This document shows positions 44,122 to 53,397 of a DNA stretch of 64,000 bases, piece after piece. The notes under the pieces were generated by a model. That model had not been told where the DNA came from and made no database searches. It saw nothing but the letters and a program-made list of their open reading frames with translations. How positions within the stretch are numbered: position 1 is the first letter of the stretch; each line of letters opens with the position of its first letter. The stretch lies in NCBI RefSeq assembly GCF_018531125.1, contig NZ_JAHDSY010000001.1, one strand, 5' to 3'. A program made the translations under genes and the position numbers. The DNA is from Canibacter zhuwentaonis (GTDB lineage Bacteria > Actinomycetota > Actinomycetes > Actinomycetales > Microbacteriaceae).

Positions 44122-44688
44122 ATGGCAATTTTACCAATATGCATCTACGGACAGCCGGTTTTGCACACTTCAGCAGAGGTTGTCACCGAGTTTGATAAAG
44201 AGTTACACCGTTTGATAGCGGATATGCACGAAACTACGGTTGCAGCTCCCGGTGTGGGGCTTGCTGCGCCGCAGATTGGTATTGGAAAGCGGATTTTTGT
44301 TTGGAACTACGCAGATCAGGACGAGGCTCCCGCGATTGGTGTTGCGATCAATCCCGAGCTGTGGATAACCCCGCCAGAACCGGGGCAGGCGGATCCGGAG
44401 CACGAGGCTGAAGGCTGCCTTTCTTTTCCGGGTGAGCGGTTTGAGCTGCGCAGATCAGCCGCGGCTAAACTCCGTGCGCAGGATGCCGACGGAAAATGGT
44501 TTGAGATCTCTGCAACGGGATGGTTTGCCCGCATTATGCAGCACGAATACGACCATCTAAATGGTTACATCTACGTGGACAGGCTAACCGGCTACGCTCA
44601 CAACGAAGCAATGCGCATTAAACGAAAACGCAACTGGGGTAAGCCGGGGCTAAGCTGGACTCCCGGAATTGATAGCCTCGAGGGGTAG
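44122..44688 (+). CDS. def: Peptide deformylase
   Basis: Def removes the formyl group from nascent proteins. Its three metal-site motifs are intact: GVGLAAPQIG, EGCLSFPG (Cys ligand) and QHEYDHLNG (His ligands). Length (188) fits actinobacterial type. The ATG lies six bases after TAAAAT with no ribosome binding site. Confidence 0.96.
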   Translation: MAILPICIYGQPVLHTSAEVVTEFDKELHRLIADMHETTVAAPGVGLAAPQIGIGKRIFVWNYADQDEAPAIGVAINPELWITPPEPGQADPEHEAEGCLSFPGERFELRRSAAAKLRAQDADGKWFEISATGWFARIMQHEYDHLNGYIYVDRLTGYAHNEAMRIKRKRNWGKPGLSWTPGIDSLEG

Positions 44689-44793
44689 CGGATTGCGCTA
44701 GCACACCGGTTAGTAGTACGATTTTTTGGCGGCGTACCAGCCAGGGGATCACCAACTGGTCGCGCAGCCATCTAGCGACGCAGCTTTCTGACA

Positions 44794-44811
44794 GCGCGCC
44801 AGCTGGCGCGC
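44794..44811. repeat. 18-base perfect palindrome
   Basis: GCGCGCCAGCTGGCGCGC lies between the converging def and MFS genes. It may act in termination on either strand, but no T run adjoins it. Confidence 0.5.
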
Positions 44812-44833
44812 AGGCTTTCTAGTGACTCGCCAA

Positions 44834-46123
44834 TTAGTGACGCGGTTTTCTTATGTAGTACTCTCGTACAACAGGAATGGCTCCGGTTACGTGGTTTGGC
44901 TCGATAAGCTCGCTGGTGTTTAGATCATCGCCCGCATTTCGCTTGTTTTTAGGCAGGGTTTCTGGCGCGAAAAGCCACCATACTAGCGCAACGCACAGAA
45001 TTACGCCCGTCACCGTGAAAGCGGGTCGGTAGCCGTAGTGGTCAGCTAATAATCCGACCGCAATGGGTGCTATCATGCTGCCGACATCCACCGCCATTTG
45101 ACTTGCTGAAACCACGCCGGTGCTGCGCGATCCTTTGGCAACATCGGCAATAATAGCCTGCTGTGCGGGGTTGGCGAGTGATGCGCCCATACCACAGGCG
45201 ACCATTAGGGCGCACAACACCTGAATATTGGCAATAAACGGCAATGTGAAATACGTGCCGGCGATAATCGCCAGCCCTATTAGTACCATCGGTTTGCGCC
45301 CGTACCTGTCATTACAGCGCCCCGAAGGGATTATAAGCAGCGCGTTGCCCGCTGCAAACGCTGCCAGCGCCCATCCCGCAGCGGCGGGGCTTTTGTCTAC
45401 CACCGTGATCACGAACAGTGGCACCACTGAGATACGCGCGCCCCAGATTGCCCATCCCGTTGCAAAAAGCGACGATATAGCGGCCTTAAACGACGGGTTT
45501 TTGAATGCCTGTGCGATTGTGACGTGCTCATCCGCCGCAGTGTTTGCGCCGCTTGCGTCTGCTGCTGGCGGGGCTTTGATTGTGAAGCCGATTACAATAA
45601 TGGATATTATCAGCATAACTGCATAGAAAACGAAGGGGGCACGGATTCCGAAGTGTGTTACCGCAGCTCCTAAAACCGGCCCGCACAGGTTGCCGAGCAA
45701 AAAAGCGGCGCCGTTGTAGCTAACAACCCTGCCGCGCATATCAACGGGGGCAAACTTAATGAGCAGAGACGTTGCCGCAACGCTGAACATAACCGAGCCG
45801 ATGCCACCGAGGGCGCGCATCACAATCATGCTCTGATAGTTTGTAACGAACGCACAAAGTCCCGTTGAAACGGCGACTATTGTAAGACCGAGCATATATG
45901 CGGCGCGCTCTGTGAACTTGCTTGTGAACAGGCTCGCGAGCGGCGCGCCAACAATGCGCATTAGCGCGAAGGCGCTAATCAGGGCGCTGGCGAGGGTCAC
46001 TGAAACGCCAAAAGATTTTGCTATTTGCGGAATCACCGGCGCGACAACACCGTAACCGAGCGAAACGCAGAAAGATGCGGCAATTAGTGCCCAGAGCTCG
46101 TGGGGAAGCTTGTGATGTGACAC
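44834..46123 (-). CDS. MFS transporter
   Basis: The 429-residue protein has 12 predicted membrane helices and drug-efflux-like MFS motifs: GYGVVAPVIPQIAKSFGVS in helix 1, MRIVGAPLASLFTSKFTERA (motif A region), and ALGGIGSVMFSVAATSLL in helix 4, with GRCNDRYGRKPMVLIG as the second-half motif A. Substrate unknown; drug/proton antiport is most likely. The GTG at 46123 is preferred over upstream starts because GAGGGGG precedes it. Confidence 0.85.
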   Translation of the reverse strand: MSHHKLPHELWALIAASFCVSLGYGVVAPVIPQIAKSFGVSVTLASALISAFALMRIVGAPLASLFTSKFTERAAYMLGLTIVAVSTGLCAFVTNYQSMIVMRALGGIGSVMFSVAATSLLIKFAPVDMRGRVVSYNGAAFLLGNLCGPVLGAAVTHFGIRAPFVFYAVMLIISIIVIGFTIKAPPAADASGANTAADEHVTIAQAFKNPSFKAAISSLFATGWAIWGARISVVPLFVITVVDKSPAAAGWALAAFAAGNALLIIPSGRCNDRYGRKPMVLIGLAIIAGTYFTLPFIANIQVLCALMVACGMGASLANPAQQAIIADVAKGSRSTGVVSASQMAVDVGSMIAPIAVGLLADHYGYRPAFTVTGVILCVALVWWLFAPETLPKNKRNAGDDLNTSELIEPNHVTGAIPVVREYYIRKPRH

Positions 46124-46257
46124 CCGTACAACCCCCTCAAAATGACTGCTACTAAAATTACAACTACTTAAGTAGAGCACCGCCGATTACTACGGTGGTG
46201 CTCTTACCATGATGCAACCAGCAGCCCAAAGTGAGGAAACCGCTGACTGTTGCACTG

Positions 46258-46330
<73 letters not shown>

Positions 46331-46403
46331 ATATCAGCACTGAGTATTTTACCGTAAAAAGATGGGTTTGTGTGTGAGCGCTGTCAGACGAGGGTTATTT
46401 TGT

Positions 46404-46431
46404 TTGTCAAGTAGCGGCGAGGGCTTATAAA
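46404..46431 (+). promoter_or_regulatory. Promoter of the HGxxPAAW-trpCBA operon
   Basis: TTGTCA (46404-46409), 16 bases, TATAAA (46426-46431). A leader of about 45 bases follows. No tryptophan-rich leader peptide or attenuator is visible in it. Confidence 0.55.
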
Positions 46432-46482
46432 AGTATAGACTTGAGCAAGAATAAATTTATTTCACTTTAATATGGAGGCGTT

Positions 46483-46716
46483 TTGAGTACCGCACACAAC
46501 GATCCCGGACACGGAGATTCCCCTGCCGCCTGGACGGGAGTTATCATTATGATTCTTGCTTTTGCAGTTGGTGCTGTGTTTTTTGTGCTGGATAAGCCCG
46601 TTTACGTGTGGGCGAGCCTTGCTGTTTTTTTGCTCGGTCCCGTTATCGGGTTCATCATGGCAAAGGTAGGGTACGGCGTTAAAGGGTCTAGGTTCGTGCC
46701 AAAGGAGCATCACTAA
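46483..46716 (+). CDS. HGxxPAAW family membrane protein
   Basis: The 77-residue protein has the motif HGDSPAAW near its N-terminus and two membrane helices (about 19-38 and 42-62), then a short positive tail. The family is restricted to actinobacteria and is usually encoded between trpE and trpC; function is not known. The TTG start has GGAGG at five bases. It directly precedes trpC. Confidence 0.88.
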   Translation: MSTAHNDPGHGDSPAAWTGVIIMILAFAVGAVFFVLDKPVYVWASLAVFLLGPVIGFIMAKVGYGVKGSRFVPKEHH

Positions 46717-46719
46717 ACT

Positions 46720-47496
46720 GTGCTGAGCGACTTATATTCAGGCTCGCTGGAAGATGCTAGGGCACGCCAAGAACGAGTTTCTATAGCGGAGCTGGAAGCT
46801 GCTATCGCTCTAAAACCTCCCGCGCTCAACGTGCTTGCAGCCCTTGCGCCCGATGAGGTAATAAAGATTATCGCGGAGGTTAAGCGGGCTAGCCCGTCCC
46901 GGGGTGAACTGGCCGAGATTGTAGATCCGCAACGGCTTGCTAAGCAGTATGAAGCGGGGGGCGCTGCGGCAGTGAGTGTGCTCACAGAACAGCGGCGCTT
47001 CAAAGGATCCCTGGCGGATCTTGAGAGCGTGCGTAAAACCGTTAGTGTGCCTGTTTTGCGCAAAGACTTTATTGCCAGTGAGTATCAGCTGCTGGAGGCT
47101 CGTGCGGCGGGTGCCGATATGGTGCTGTTGATAGTGGCGGGGTTGGAACAGCCGTTGCTGAAGCGCCTGTACGAGCTAACTCTGCAGCTGGAAATGACCG
47201 TTCTGGTCGAGACGCACACCTCAGAGGAGGTTTCCCGCGCGGTTGATCTGGGGGCTGAGCTGATCGGTGTGAACGCTCGTAATCTGAACGATTTTACGCT
47301 CGATCGTGATCTTTTTGCGCAGGTTGCCGATCAGATCCCGAGCGGCGTTATTAGGGTTGCAGAATCTGCTGTTATGAGCGTTGCTGATGTGGCGCATTAT
47401 CGATCCGCCGGAGCTGATGCGGTGCTTGTTGGCGAGGCGCTAGTTGTGAACGGCGACCCGACCGAGACGGTTGCCGAGTTTGCCAGTGTTGCCTAG
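46720..47496 (+). CDS. trpC: Indole-3-glycerol phosphate synthase
   Basis: TrpC closes the indole ring in tryptophan synthesis. The TIM-barrel motifs IIAEVKRASPSRGEL, VPVLRKDFIASEYQLLEARAAGADMVLLIV, LVETHTSEEV, IGVNARNLNDF and RVAESAVMS are all present in 258 residues. No TrpF domain is fused. The GTG start lies three bases after the upstream gene. Confidence 0.95.
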   Translation: MLSDLYSGSLEDARARQERVSIAELEAAIALKPPALNVLAALAPDEVIKIIAEVKRASPSRGELAEIVDPQRLAKQYEAGGAAAVSVLTEQRRFKGSLADLESVRKTVSVPVLRKDFIASEYQLLEARAAGADMVLLIVAGLEQPLLKRLYELTLQLEMTVLVETHTSEEVSRAVDLGAELIGVNARNLNDFTLDRDLFAQVADQIPSGVIRVAESAVMSVADVAHYRSAGADAVLVGEALVVNGDPTETVAEFASVA

Positions 47497-47529
47497 TAAA
47501 CTGGGCGCTTTGCTTATTTTGGAGGGGTT

Positions 47530-48741
47530 ATGGCTTTAAGCGGTGCACGCGGCCCGAAGTTCGGCGAATACGGCGGGCGGTATATGCCAGAGTCGCTGAT
47601 TATGGCGATTGCCGAGCTGACGGAGGCGCACGATGCTGCGCTGGCTGATCCGGAGTTCAACCGCGAGCTGCGGGAGTATCTTAAGCACTATGTGGGCAGG
47701 CCCTCAGAGCTTACGGAGGTGCAAAACTTTGCGGCGCAGATTGGCAGCAAAGCCAGAATTTTTCTGAAGCGGGAGGATCTTAACCACACCGGCTCGCACA
47801 AAATAAACAATGTGCTGGGGCAGGCTCTGCTCACAAAACGGCTCGGCAAAACGAGAGTAATCGCAGAAACCGGTGCTGGGCAGCACGGAGTTGCCACCGC
47901 AACCGCAGCGGCTTTGCTCGGGCTTGAGTGCATAATATACATGGGCGGGTTAGACACTGCACGGCAGGCTCTAAACGTTGCGAGAATGCGTCTTTTGGGG
48001 GCGGAAGTGATCCCTGTGAACACGGGATCTCGCACGCTGAAAGACGCTATTAACGAGGCCTTCCGCGACTGGGTTGCAACGGTTGACAACACCAACTACA
48101 TTTTTGGAACCGCGGCAGGGCCGCATCCGTTTCCCACTATTGTTTGTGACTTTCAAAAAATAATCGGAGAAGAGGCCAGAGAGCAGATGCTCGAGCGTAC
48201 CGGCTCGCTGCCAACCGCGATTATTGCCTGCATTGGCGGCGGATCGAATGCGATTGGGCTGTTTAACGCGTTTTTAGACGATAGCGATGTGGGTATTTAT
48301 GGCGTTGAGGCGGCTGGTGAAGGGCTTGATTCTGGGCGCACCGCTGCTTCAATTCAGCGCGGTCGCCCGGGGGTTCTGCACGGTGCGATGACTTACGCCC
48401 TGCAGGATGGTGACGGGCAGACGCTCGACTCGCACTCGATTTCTGCCGGGCTTGACTACCCGGGTGTTGGTCCGCACCATGCCTGGCTTCATGATATTGG
48501 GCGCGTTAAATACATTGGCGCAAGCGATGCGCAGGCGATGGAGGCATTTAAGCTGCTCAGCCGCACCGAGGGTATTATTCCAGCGATAGAGTCGGCGCAC
48601 GCGCTTGCGGGTGTGTTTGAGGTTGCAAAAACCCTCACGAGTAGCGACACAATTCTGGTGAATCTGTCAGGGCGCGGCGACAAAGATATGCACACCGCGG
48701 CTAACTATTTCGGGCTTATTAACGACGGGGAAATATCGTGA
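47530..48741 (+). CDS. trpB: Tryptophan synthase beta subunit
   Basis: TrpB condenses indole with serine. The N-terminal FGEYGGRYMPESL, PLP lysine in LNHTGSHKINNVLGQALL, GAGQHGVATATAAALLGL, and the phosphate-binding GGGSNAIG loop identify it. Length (403) is standard. GGAGGGG precedes the ATG; it overlaps trpA by four bases. Confidence 0.96.
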   Translation: MALSGARGPKFGEYGGRYMPESLIMAIAELTEAHDAALADPEFNRELREYLKHYVGRPSELTEVQNFAAQIGSKARIFLKREDLNHTGSHKINNVLGQALLTKRLGKTRVIAETGAGQHGVATATAAALLGLECIIYMGGLDTARQALNVARMRLLGAEVIPVNTGSRTLKDAINEAFRDWVATVDNTNYIFGTAAGPHPFPTIVCDFQKIIGEEAREQMLERTGSLPTAIIACIGGGSNAIGLFNAFLDDSDVGIYGVEAAGEGLDSGRTAASIQRGRPGVLHGAMTYALQDGDGQTLDSHSISAGLDYPGVGPHHAWLHDIGRVKYIGASDAQAMEAFKLLSRTEGIIPAIESAHALAGVFEVAKTLTSSDTILVNLSGRGDKDMHTAANYFGLINDGEIS

Positions 48742-49538
48742 GTAAAACAGAACGGGCAATAGCTGCCGCGCACGAGGCTGGCAGAACCGCTTTTGTCGGG
48801 TATTTGCCGCTCGGATTTCCCGATGCCGCAACAACTGTGGCAGCTGCAATAGAGCTTGCCAATTCGGGAGTGGATATTATCGAGCTGGGCCCGCCCTATT
48901 CTGATCCGGTTATGGACGGTGAAGTTATTCAGCGCGCAACCAATACGGCGCTCGCTAACGGCTTTAAGTTTGAGCAGCTGTTTCAGATAGTGCAAGAGAT
49001 AACAAGCACGGTTAAAACGCCGGTTTTGATTATGAGCTACTGGAATCTAATTTTGCAGTACGGCGTTAAAAAATTTGCCGCAGATCTTAACAGAGCCGGT
49101 GGCGCGGGGCTTATCACCCCGGATATTACGCCGGAGTGCGCGGATGAGTGGATCGCCGCCGCCGATTCTGAAGGTTTAGATAAAATATTTCTGGCCGCGC
49201 CCAGCTCCTCTGCTGAGCGGCTGCAAATGATCGCGAGCAGCAGCCGCGGCTTTGTTTACGCCGTTTCAACAATGGGCATAACAGGCGCGCGGGACGAACT
49301 TGATAGCGCTGCGAAACAGCTTGTTGCGCGGCTTAAAAACGCGGGTGCAAAATACGTTTGCGTGGGAATAGGCGTGAGCGTGCCCGCGCACGTGAGTGCA
49401 ATTGCCCAGTACGCTGACGGCGCGGTTGTTGGCACGGCTCTGGTGCGAGAATTGGCTGATGCCGGTGTAAAATCGCTCGGTGATAAGGCGGCAGAGTTTG
49501 CTAGCGCTACGGCGGTTGCAAGAATTACTAACTCTTAA
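48738..49538 (+). CDS. trpA: Tryptophan synthase alpha subunit
   Basis: TrpA cleaves indole glycerol phosphate and channels indole to TrpB. The catalytic Glu and Asp lie in IIELGPPYSDPVMDG, with GLITPDITPECADEW and VYAVSTMGITGARDEL following. It starts at a GTG within the trpB stop region, so the subunits are translationally coupled. Confidence 0.95.
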   Translation: MSKTERAIAAAHEAGRTAFVGYLPLGFPDAATTVAAAIELANSGVDIIELGPPYSDPVMDGEVIQRATNTALANGFKFEQLFQIVQEITSTVKTPVLIMSYWNLILQYGVKKFAADLNRAGGAGLITPDITPECADEWIAAADSEGLDKIFLAAPSSSAERLQMIASSSRGFVYAVSTMGITGARDELDSAAKQLVARLKNAGAKYVCVGIGVSVPAHVSAIAQYADGAVVGTALVRELADAGVKSLGDKAAEFASATAVARITNS

Positions 49539-49563
49539 AGACGGTTGAAAGCGAAAATAACAG

Positions 49564-50523
49564 ATGTTACTAACGAGTATTCCAAGCCCTGAGCTACAGT
49601 ATTTTGAGGTGGGCCCGTTCCGCGTCCACATCTACGCGCTGTGCATAATTTTTGGCGTGATAGTTGCCGCTATTGTGACCGGCAAGAGGCTTGCTAAGCG
49701 CGGCGGGGAGCGCAGTGCGGCGATCGATTTAACCGTGTGGTCTGTTATTGCGGGCGTAATCGGCGCGCGAGTTTTTCACGTGCTAACGCACTGGGATGAT
49801 TTTTTTGGTGCGGGGCGTGATCCGCTTGAAGTGTTCCAGATTTGGCGCGGCGGAATAGCTATTTTCGGCGCGCTAATCGGTGGCGCAGGCGGTGTTCTAA
49901 TAGCTTCGCGCATGACCGGAATTAGGTTTCTGTCTTTTGCGGATGCGCTTGTGCCCGGGCTTTTGCTGGCGCAGGCTTTTGGAAGGCTGGGTAACTATTT
50001 CAACCACGAGTTGTTTGGTGCGCCCACAACTCTGCCGTGGGGTCTGGAAATATCATTGAGCAATCCCGCGTATCCGCTGGGGTTGCCATCGGGAGTGTTG
50101 TTTCATCCAACATTCCTGTACGAGATGATTTGGAACTTTGCGGGTGTTGTTGTGTTGCTGCTAATTGAGCGCAAACTGCGCCCGCGGTGGGGTACTTTTT
50201 TTGCGATGTACCTCGTGTGGTACGGTTTTGGTAGGTTCGTAATTGAGGGAATGCGACTGGATCCCAGCTTTATAGTTGTTTTCGGGTTGCGTACAAACCA
50301 ACTTGCTGCGTTGCTCGCAATTGTGCTGGGTATTGCGCTCTACTGCTATCAAAAAACGCGCCACACCGGAATTGAAAATAACGTGTATCTGCCGGGTAAA
50401 TATCGCCCCGGAAAGTCGGTGTTGCCGATAACCTCTGATCCGTCAAAATATCACATGATTTTGGCGCACACAGGAGTTGTTGCGAGCGTAACTAAACCGA
50501 GCGCAAAAGATACTGAAAGCTAG
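49564..50523 (+). CDS. lgt: Prolipoprotein diacylglyceryl transferase
   Basis: Lgt adds diacylglycerol to the lipobox cysteine of prelipoproteins in the membrane. The protein has about seven membrane helices and the key blocks GARVFHVLTHWDDFF, FGRLGNYFNHELFGAPTTLPWGLEI and the family arginine in VWYGFGRFVIEGMR. Length is 319. Its position after trpA is the usual actinobacterial one. Candidate substrates in this window are the cutinase and perhaps the protein at 33709. Confidence 0.95.
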   Translation: MLLTSIPSPELQYFEVGPFRVHIYALCIIFGVIVAAIVTGKRLAKRGGERSAAIDLTVWSVIAGVIGARVFHVLTHWDDFFGAGRDPLEVFQIWRGGIAIFGALIGGAGGVLIASRMTGIRFLSFADALVPGLLLAQAFGRLGNYFNHELFGAPTTLPWGLEISLSNPAYPLGLPSGVLFHPTFLYEMIWNFAGVVVLLLIERKLRPRWGTFFAMYLVWYGFGRFVIEGMRLDPSFIVVFGLRTNQLAALLAIVLGIALYCYQKTRHTGIENNVYLPGKYRPGKSVLPITSDPSKYHMILAHTGVVASVTKPSAKDTES

Positions 50524-50546
50524 AGTAGATTAGGGAAAGGGTGGCT

Positions 50547-51974
50547 ATGCGTCACGCGAAAATTGTTGCAACATGGGGGCCGGCTGTTGCCAGATACGAG
50601 ATGACACTCGAGATGTTGAAGTCCGGTGTGAACGTTGCGCGCATGAATATGTCTCACGGCACGCACAATGTGCATGACGGGATCTACCGCAATATTCGCC
50701 GCGCCGAAATCGAGGTGGGGCGTCCCGTTGCGATTCTGGCGGATCTGCAGGGTCCTAAAATTCGGCTCACCAAGTTTGCCAACGGGCCGTACGAACTGCA
50801 GCTGGGTGACGAATTTGCAATCACTGTCAGGGATATTGAGGGCACAAAAGAAATTTGCGGCACTACCTACAAGGGGTTGCCGCAGGATGTTGCAGTTGGT
50901 GATCCGCTGCTAATTGATGACGGAAAAGTTGCTTTGCGAGCTGTTAAAGTAACCTTTGACACGGTGCATACAGTTGTTGAAGTGCCGGGAGTTGTTTCTA
51001 ACAACAAGGGAATTAACCTGCCGGGCGTTGCCGTTAATGTGCCTGCGCTCTCTGAGAAAGATGAAGACGATCTTAGGTTTGCGCTCGATTTGGGTGTTGA
51101 CTATATTGCGCTTTCTTTTGTGCGCAGTGCGAAAGATATTGCCCGGGTGCATGAAATCATGGACGAAAAGGGCAAGCGCCTGCCCGTTATCGCAAAAATT
51201 GAGAAGCCGCAGGCTGTTGATAACCTAGCTGAGATTGTGGATGCCTTTGATGGGATTATGGTTGCCCGTGGTGATCTGGGCGTGGAGATGCCGCTCGAGC
51301 AGGTGCCGATTGTGCAGACGCAGGCGATTATGCTGGCGCGGCAGGAGGCGAAGCCGGTTATTGTTGCGACGCAGGTTTTGGAGTCGATGATTGAGAATCC
51401 GCGCCCAACCAGGGCGGAGGCGTCAGACTGCGCGAACGCGATTATTGATGGCGCGGATGCGGTTATGCTCTCGGGTGAAACCAGCGTAGGTGCGTACCCA
51501 GCCGTCGCGGTGAGCACTATGGCGCGGATCATTGAGGCGACCGAAACCCATGCGCTGTCACGAATTGCGCCGCTGGGGAAGGATCCGCATACGCAGGGTG
51601 GCGCGCTCACGCTCGCTGCTAACGAGATTGCCAACTTTGTTAATGCGAAGTTTATTGCGGTGTTCACAGAGTCGGGCGACACTGTGCGTCGGGTTTCACG
51701 CCTGCGCAGTTTGATTCCGATTCTCGGCTTCACAACCTCTGAAGAGGTGCGTCGCAGAATGGAGCTAACCTGGGGTGCGCGTAGTTACAACGTGCCGCAC
51801 GTTAAAAACACCGACAAAATGTTCGAGCAGGTTGATAACGTGCTGATAGACTCGGGCAAAGCCCGGGTGGGTGACATTGTGATTGTGATCTGTGGCACCC
51901 CCGCGGGTGTTATTGGCACAACCAACACAATGCGGATTCACAAAATTGGCGAGGCTACCGGGCGGATCGTCTAA
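50547..51974 (+). CDS. pyk: Pyruvate kinase
   Basis: Pyk makes ATP and pyruvate from phosphoenolpyruvate. Landmarks are RHAKIVATWGPA, NMSHGTH, LADLQGPKIRL, the active-site lysine in VIAKIEKPQAVDN, MVARGDLGVEM and MLSGETSVGAYP. The ATG at 50547 has AAAGGG at five bases; the in-frame GTG at 50541 abuts that site and is less likely. Length 475. A terminator follows. Confidence 0.96.
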   Translation: MRHAKIVATWGPAVARYEMTLEMLKSGVNVARMNMSHGTHNVHDGIYRNIRRAEIEVGRPVAILADLQGPKIRLTKFANGPYELQLGDEFAITVRDIEGTKEICGTTYKGLPQDVAVGDPLLIDDGKVALRAVKVTFDTVHTVVEVPGVVSNNKGINLPGVAVNVPALSEKDEDDLRFALDLGVDYIALSFVRSAKDIARVHEIMDEKGKRLPVIAKIEKPQAVDNLAEIVDAFDGIMVARGDLGVEMPLEQVPIVQTQAIMLARQEAKPVIVATQVLESMIENPRPTRAEASDCANAIIDGADAVMLSGETSVGAYPAVAVSTMARIIEATETHALSRIAPLGKDPHTQGGALTLAANEIANFVNAKFIAVFTESGDTVRRVSRLRSLIPILGFTTSEEVRRRMELTWGARSYNVPHVKNTDKMFEQVDNVLIDSGKARVGDIVIVICGTPAGVIGTTNTMRIHKIGEATGRIV

Positions 51975-51978
51975 GTCT

Positions 51979-52016
51979 CGGGGCGCGGCAGGGGTTTTTC
52001 TGTCGCGCCCCGATTT
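51979..52016 (+). terminator. pyk terminator
   Basis: CGGGGCGCGGCAG (51979-51991) pairs with CTGTCGCGCCCCG (52000-52012), with one G-T wobble, followed by ATTTTAT. Confidence 0.85.
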
Positions 52017-52066
52017 TATCTTCGCGTCAAATTACGATACGCTTGTTAAGGTACTCTGTAGTATAT

Positions 52067-52148
52067 GCCGGATTGGTGGAATTGGTAGACACGACGCACT
52101 CAAAATGCGTTGCCGCAAGGTGTGAGAGTTCGAGTCTCTCATCCGGCA
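52067..52148 (+). tRNA. tRNA-Leu(CAA)
   Basis: An 82-base class II tRNA: acceptor GCCGGAT/ATCCGGC, anticodon stem ACGCA/TGCGT with loop CTCAAAA (anticodon CAA, codon UUG), a long variable arm (TGCCGCAAGGTGTG region) and T arm AGAGT/TCTCT-type. It shows the normal tRNA-Leu form that the UAA tRNA at 197 lacks. Confidence 0.96.
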
Positions 52149-52225
52149 CAGTTAGCTTTATTAAGAAGCTCTAATTTGCCCGGTTTATAGTTTTTTTTAT
52201 TCAGCAGTTTTTTAGAGATAAGGGA

Positions 52226-52231
52226 TAGTCT
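52226..52231 (+). promoter_or_regulatory. -10 element, leaderless pdtaR
   Basis: TAGTCT ends six bases before the GTG. A TATAAT also occurs but directly abuts the start codon and would place transcription start inside the gene. Confidence 0.4.
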
Positions 52232-52237
52232 ATAATC

Positions 52238-52846
52238 GTGAACGAAGAAAACATTACCAAGAGACGAGTTGTTGTTGCCGAGGATGAGTCCTTGATTCGG
52301 CTAGATATAGTCGAAACGCTTAAAGACAATGACTACGAAGTTGTCGGCGAAGCCGGCGACGGTGAAGAGGCTTTGCGGCTTGTTACCGAGCTGAAGCCGG
52401 ACGTGGTTATTATGGACGTAAAGATGCCTAAGCTAGACGGTATCTCAGCGGCAGAGCAGATTAACAAGGAGGGAATCGCTCCGGTTGTGCTTCTCACCGC
52501 GTTTAGTCAGAAAGAATTGGTGCAGCGCGCAGCAGAGGCAGGAGCTCTTGCTTACGTTGTAAAACCATTTACACCTAACGACCTGTTGCCCGCGATTGAG
52601 ATTGCGGTTTCACGTTTTGACCAGATTATGACGCTTGAAAACGACGTGGCTGATCTGGCAGAGCGTTTTGAAACCCGTAAGCTTGTAGATCGGGCGAAGG
52701 GAATTCTAAACGACAAAATGGGTTTGAGCGAGCCCGAGGCGTTTAGGTGGATTCAAAAAGCTTCTATGGATCGCCGTTTGACGATGGCCGATGTTGCTAA
52801 AACAGTTATCGACCAGCTAGGTCCAAAGAAAAACAATCCAGCATAA
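52238..52846 (+). CDS. pdtaR: ANTAR-domain response regulator
   Basis: The 202-residue protein has a receiver domain (phosphorylation site in VVIMDVKMP, acidic pocket AEDES, switch Thr in LLTAFS, Lys in VVKPF) and a C-terminal ANTAR RNA-binding domain (LVDRAKGILNDKMGLSEPEAFRWIQ, RRLTMADVAKTVID). ANTAR proteins bind paired stem-loops in mRNA and prevent termination. Position between pyk and polA matches mycobacterial PdtaR. Its histidine kinase partner is not in this window. Confidence 0.92.
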   Translation: MNEENITKRRVVVAEDESLIRLDIVETLKDNDYEVVGEAGDGEEALRLVTELKPDVVIMDVKMPKLDGISAAEQINKEGIAPVVLLTAFSQKELVQRAAEAGALAYVVKPFTPNDLLPAIEIAVSRFDQIMTLENDVADLAERFETRKLVDRAKGILNDKMGLSEPEAFRWIQKASMDRRLTMADVAKTVIDQLGPKKNNPA

Positions 52847-52872
52847 TCAGCTCCTTTAATGATAACTGGTAG

Positions 52873-52912
52873 CTGAGGGGGCACAGTGTTTTGCGCTGTG
52901 CCCCCTCAGTTT
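52873..52912. terminator. Bidirectional terminator pdtaR / thioesterase
   Basis: CTGAGGGGGCACAG (52873-52886) and CTGTGCCCCCTCAG (52896-52909) form a 14-bp perfect stem followed by TTTAATG on the plus strand. It lies between converging genes. Confidence 0.85.
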
Positions 52913-52917
52913 AATGA

Positions 52918-53334
52918 TTATCGTTGGGGCTTGTAAAAGTTTGTGATCCGTACGGTTGAACAGCGTGCGCCATCGCTGTCGCGTGTGATTACTATTTCGT
53001 GCACCGTTAAAGATTTGCCCGTGCGAATGGGTGTGCATACCCCGATCACATACCCTTCTGTTGCGCTGGAAGTGTGGGTTGCGTTAATATCCACTCCCAC
53101 TGCGACCTTATCTGTGGGTGCTAAGAAGTTGGCGTGCATCGAGCCGAGAGTTTCGCCGAGCACAGCATAAGCGCCCCCGTGCACCAGCCCGATTGGCTGC
53201 GTGTTGCCGGAAACGGGCATTCTTGCAACTGCGCGATCGGGGGTGAACTCGAGTATTTCGATTTCCATTTTTGCGGCGAGTTTTCCCAGCCCGCGAGCAG
53301 CTATAAACTCCATGCCGCTGTTTACTTTGCTCAT
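52918..53334 (-). CDS. PaaI-type hotdog thioesterase
   Basis: The 138-residue single hotdog domain has the family pattern IGLVHGGAYAVLGETLGSMHANF and VDINATHTSSATEGYVIG. Relatives hydrolyse aromatic or medium-chain acyl-CoA thioesters. The substrate is not predictable. AAGGAG precedes the ATG. It diverges from polA. Confidence 0.88.
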   Translation of the reverse strand: MSKVNSGMEFIAARGLGKLAAKMEIEILEFTPDRAVARMPVSGNTQPIGLVHGGAYAVLGETLGSMHANFLAPTDKVAVGVDINATHTSSATEGYVIGVCTPIRTGKSLTVHEIVITRDSDGARCSTVRITNFYKPQR

Positions 53335-53397
53335 TTTGCTCCTTGTCTTTAATGCCTCTCATAAATGATACACAGAGGGCAGCGCTACGCTTTATAT

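Noticed and set aside
46380..46482. Tryptophan attenuator or leader peptide before trpC
   Set aside because: No short frame with tandem Trp codons and no terminator/antiterminator pair is visible.
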